From: Deltaproteobacteria bacterium
Lineage (GTDB): Bacteria; Desulfobacterota; Desulfobacteria; Desulfobacterales; JAFDFH01
Direction of reading: 5' to 3'
NCBI GenBank assembly: GCA_019309945.1
Contig: JAFDFH010000135.1
Location: 1 to 6,786, forward strand
Length of the DNA stretch: 6,786 nucleotides
Of the stretch, positions 5,454 to 6,786 are shown one piece after another. How positions within the stretch are numbered: position 1 is the stretch's first letter; every line of letters starts with the position of its first letter. The translations under genes were made by a program, and so were the position numbers. The notes below the pieces were generated by a model that worked only from the letters and a program-made list of their open reading frames with translations, was not told where the DNA came from and searched no databases.

Positions 5454-6611
5454 TTGAAAAATAAAAAACTGGTTATGATCCCGGGACCCACCCCGACCGT
5501 GGAACCGATACAGAACCAAATGGCGAGAGAAACCGTATCATTCAAAGATCCGGACTTTGTTAAAGACTTTAAGGAATTGGTTGTTGAGCTTAAAGAACTG
5601 TTGGGTACCAAAGGGGAATGCATGGTGGTGGCCGGCACCGGGACCTTGGCGATGGAGATGGCGATCGCCAACACAACTAAGCAAGACGACAATGTTCTGA
5701 TTGTGTCCCATGGCTTTTTTGGGGACCGATTTGTTGACATGTGTAAGCGCAGAGGCTTGAATACAGATGTTTTAGCAAGTGAATGGGGACAGACGGTGCC
5801 TGTGGGAGAAATCGAGAAAAAACTTGGTGAAAAAACATATCAGGCCATCACCGTAACCCATGCCGATACTTCGACCGGCACCTGTGCCCCTGTGGCGAAG
5901 ATTGGTAAGGTCGTCCGGAAGTTCGAAGATACCCTGTTTATATTGGACGGTGTATGTGCCACGGCCGCAGAACCGGAATATGTCGATCAGATGGGAATTG
6001 ATGTTTTGTTGACCGGTTCCCAGAAAGCCTTTGGCGTTGCACCGGGGTTGGCAATATTGTGGGCCGGTCCCCATGCCCTGAAAAGAAGAACGTCATTGGG
6101 TACGATCCCTGACTCATACTTTGACTTTGAAAAATGGATCCCGATCATGCATGACCCATTCAAATACTGGGGAACGCCGCCGGTCAATCTCATATGGGCA
6201 CTGAAGGAATCCGTAAAACTGATTAAAGCCGAAGGACTGGAAAATAGATACCGTAGACATAAAAATGATGCCAGGGCCATTCAAGCAGCCTTGGAAGCCA
6301 TCGGATTTAAGATTTTAGCCGAGCCGCACTGCAGAGCGGTTACCCTTTCAAACGTGATATATCCGGAAGGTGTCGATGATCAGGAGTTTAGAAAATTACT
6401 GGTGGAAGAGGGCGTTGTCGTAGCGGCCGGTTTAGCCGATTATGCCGGAAAGGCGTTCCGATTGGGACATATGGGTAATATCGACAAGCACATTATCGTA
6501 TCCACCCTGGCAGCGATCGAAAGAGCCCTGCACAGAGCCGGATATAAAGTTAAATTCGGTGAAACCATTCGTGTCTATATGGAAACCCTGCTTTTGAGCG
6601 AATCGGCCTAG
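5454..6611 (+). CDS. Class V PLP aminotransferase, alanine/serine-glyoxylate type
   Basis: A 385-residue fold-type I PLP enzyme of the class V family that includes alanine-glyoxylate, serine-glyoxylate and serine-pyruvate aminotransferases. Visible landmarks are the N-terminal IPGPTPT (9-15), the phosphate-binding loop AGTGT (60-64), THADTSTGT (135-143), the pyridine-nitrogen Asp165 in LFILDG, the Schiff-base Lys191 in TGSQKAFG (187-194), and Arg336 in AFRLGHMG (334-341), which aligns with the residue that binds the substrate carboxylate. Length is normal for the family, no signal peptide is seen, and it is cytoplasmic. Translation starts at TTG behind a near-perfect ribosome binding site. 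Next to a glycolate oxidase-like pair, the expected reaction is glyoxylate plus an amino donor (alanine or serine) to glycine. Sequence alone does not fix the donor, so pyruvate or another 2-oxoacid acceptor remains possible, as does an aspartate aminotransferase-like activity seen in some class V members. Confidence 0.85.
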   Translation: MKNKKLVMIPGPTPTVEPIQNQMARETVSFKDPDFVKDFKELVVELKELLGTKGECMVVAGTGTLAMEMAIANTTKQDDNVLIVSHGFFGDRFVDMCKRRGLNTDVLASEWGQTVPVGEIEKKLGEKTYQAITVTHADTSTGTCAPVAKIGKVVRKFEDTLFILDGVCATAAEPEYVDQMGIDVLLTGSQKAFGVAPGLAILWAGPHALKRRTSLGTIPDSYFDFEKWIPIMHDPFKYWGTPPVNLIWALKESVKLIKAEGLENRYRRHKNDARAIQAALEAIGFKILAEPHCRAVTLSNVIYPEGVDDQEFRKLLVEEGVVVAAGLADYAGKAFRLGHMGNIDKHIIVSTLAAIERALHRAGYKVKFGETIRVYMETLLLSESA

Positions 6612-6664
6612 GATCGCAGATAGACGGGCGTTCCTTATTTAATGACGTTTTAAGAGCTATCGGG

Positions 6665-6689
6665 ATGTTTCTTGTTTAAGGAGAAACAT
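6665..6689 (+). promoter_or_regulatory. Hairpin enclosing the ribosome binding site of a small reading frame
   Basis: ATGTTTC (6665-6671) pairs perfectly with GAAACAT (6683-6689), leaving an 11-nt loop that holds AAGGA (6678-6682). The 3' strand of the stem includes two bases of the ATG at 6688. Such a fold could expose the ribosome binding site while tying up the start codon, or could simply be a processing or weak transcription-end hairpin after the aminotransferase gene. No T run follows it directly. Confidence 0.35.
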
Positions 6690-6732
6690 GATGGATCCCC
6701 AAAACATCTACTTGAAAGATATGTTTTTTTAA
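6688..6732 (+). CDS. Mini reading frame (14 codons), or start of a frameshifted gene
   Basis: AAGGA (6678-6682), 5 nt before ATG 6688, starts a frame encoding MMDPQNIYLKDMFF, which then stops at TAA (6730-6732) formed by the junction of a T7 run (6724-6730) and A4. Skipping one T would continue the frame without a stop to the right edge (about 34 codons in all); slipping back one base would continue it to a TAA at 6768-6770. It may be a leader peptide, a gene whose homopolymer length is wrong in the assembly, a slippage-controlled gene, or a chance frame. I do not recognise the peptide. Confidence 0.3.
   Translation: MMDPQNIYLKDMFF
6701..6730 (+). terminator. Possible AT-rich terminator hairpin
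   Basis: AAAACAT (6701-6707) pairs with ATGTTTT (6721-6727), and CT/AG (6708-6709 with 6717-6718) may add two pairs across a 2-nt bulge; the T run reaches 6730. The T tract suits an intrinsic terminator for the operon, but the stem is almost all A-T and the same bases lie inside the mini reading frame, so this is a weak call. Confidence 0.3.
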
Positions 6733-6786
6733 AACAAGTACTTATCCTACTTTCAAACACTTGCGTTTAATGAATCGTGAGAGGCA

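Noticed and set aside
5216..5740. A 174-codon open frame on the - strand spanning the Fe-S/aminotransferase junction
   Set aside because: It covers conserved coding sequence of two + strand genes and reads as low-complexity Ser/Leu-rich sequence typical of a shadow frame.
1..6786. tRNA, rRNA, CRISPR array or complete insertion sequence
   Set aside because: No cloverleaf-like segment, no rRNA-like conserved stretch, no regularly spaced direct repeats of CRISPR length and no transposase reading frame were found on either strand.

Overview
The window (about 6.8 kb, close to 50% GC by eye) looks like chromosomal DNA of an anaerobic bacterium, most likely a sulfate reducer or relative in the Desulfobacterota. 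This is inferred from gene content: a NarI/HdrE/DsrM-type membrane cytochrome, two HdrD/GlcF-type iron-sulfur proteins with complete CCG-domain cysteine sets, and a GlcD-type flavoprotein. No ribosomal RNA or other marker gene is present to settle the taxonomy.

Layout, all genes on the + strand. (1) 11-802: multi-pass membrane cytochrome b-like protein; its frame is open to the left edge, so it may start further upstream. (2) 803-1185: a 383-nt gap with no convincing gene. It holds a large imperfect inverted repeat (874-1067) and a short run of four degenerate 8-bp repeats (1118-1149). (3) 1186-5392: four tightly ordered genes: a GlcD-like FAD oxidase, a GlcF/HdrD-like Fe-S protein, a glycine-cleavage H-protein-like lipoyl carrier, and a second GlcF/HdrD-like Fe-S protein whose start overlaps the end of the carrier gene. 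(4) 5454-6611: a class V PLP aminotransferase of the alanine/serine-glyoxylate type, with a TTG start behind a perfect Shine-Dalgarno. (5) 6612-6786: no clear strong terminator; a well-placed ribosome binding site starts a 14-codon reading frame that stops right after a T7A4 homopolymer, with two small hairpins around it.

How the genes may work together (inference): GlcD would oxidise a 2-hydroxyacid, with glycolate favoured by the aminotransferase next door. Electrons would pass to the GlcF/HdrD-like proteins, which carry two [4Fe-4S] motifs and two CCG motifs each, and possibly on to the quinone pool through the upstream membrane cytochrome. The aminotransferase would convert glyoxylate to glycine. 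The lipoyl carrier could hand glycine-derived electrons or methylamine to a glycine cleavage system encoded elsewhere. Alternatively, it could serve as a dithiol/disulfide substrate for the CCG-domain proteins, as the lipoate-binding protein does in sulfur-oxidising sHdr systems. The interleaving of the H-like gene between two HdrD-like genes, without gcvP or gcvT, is the most interesting point in the window.
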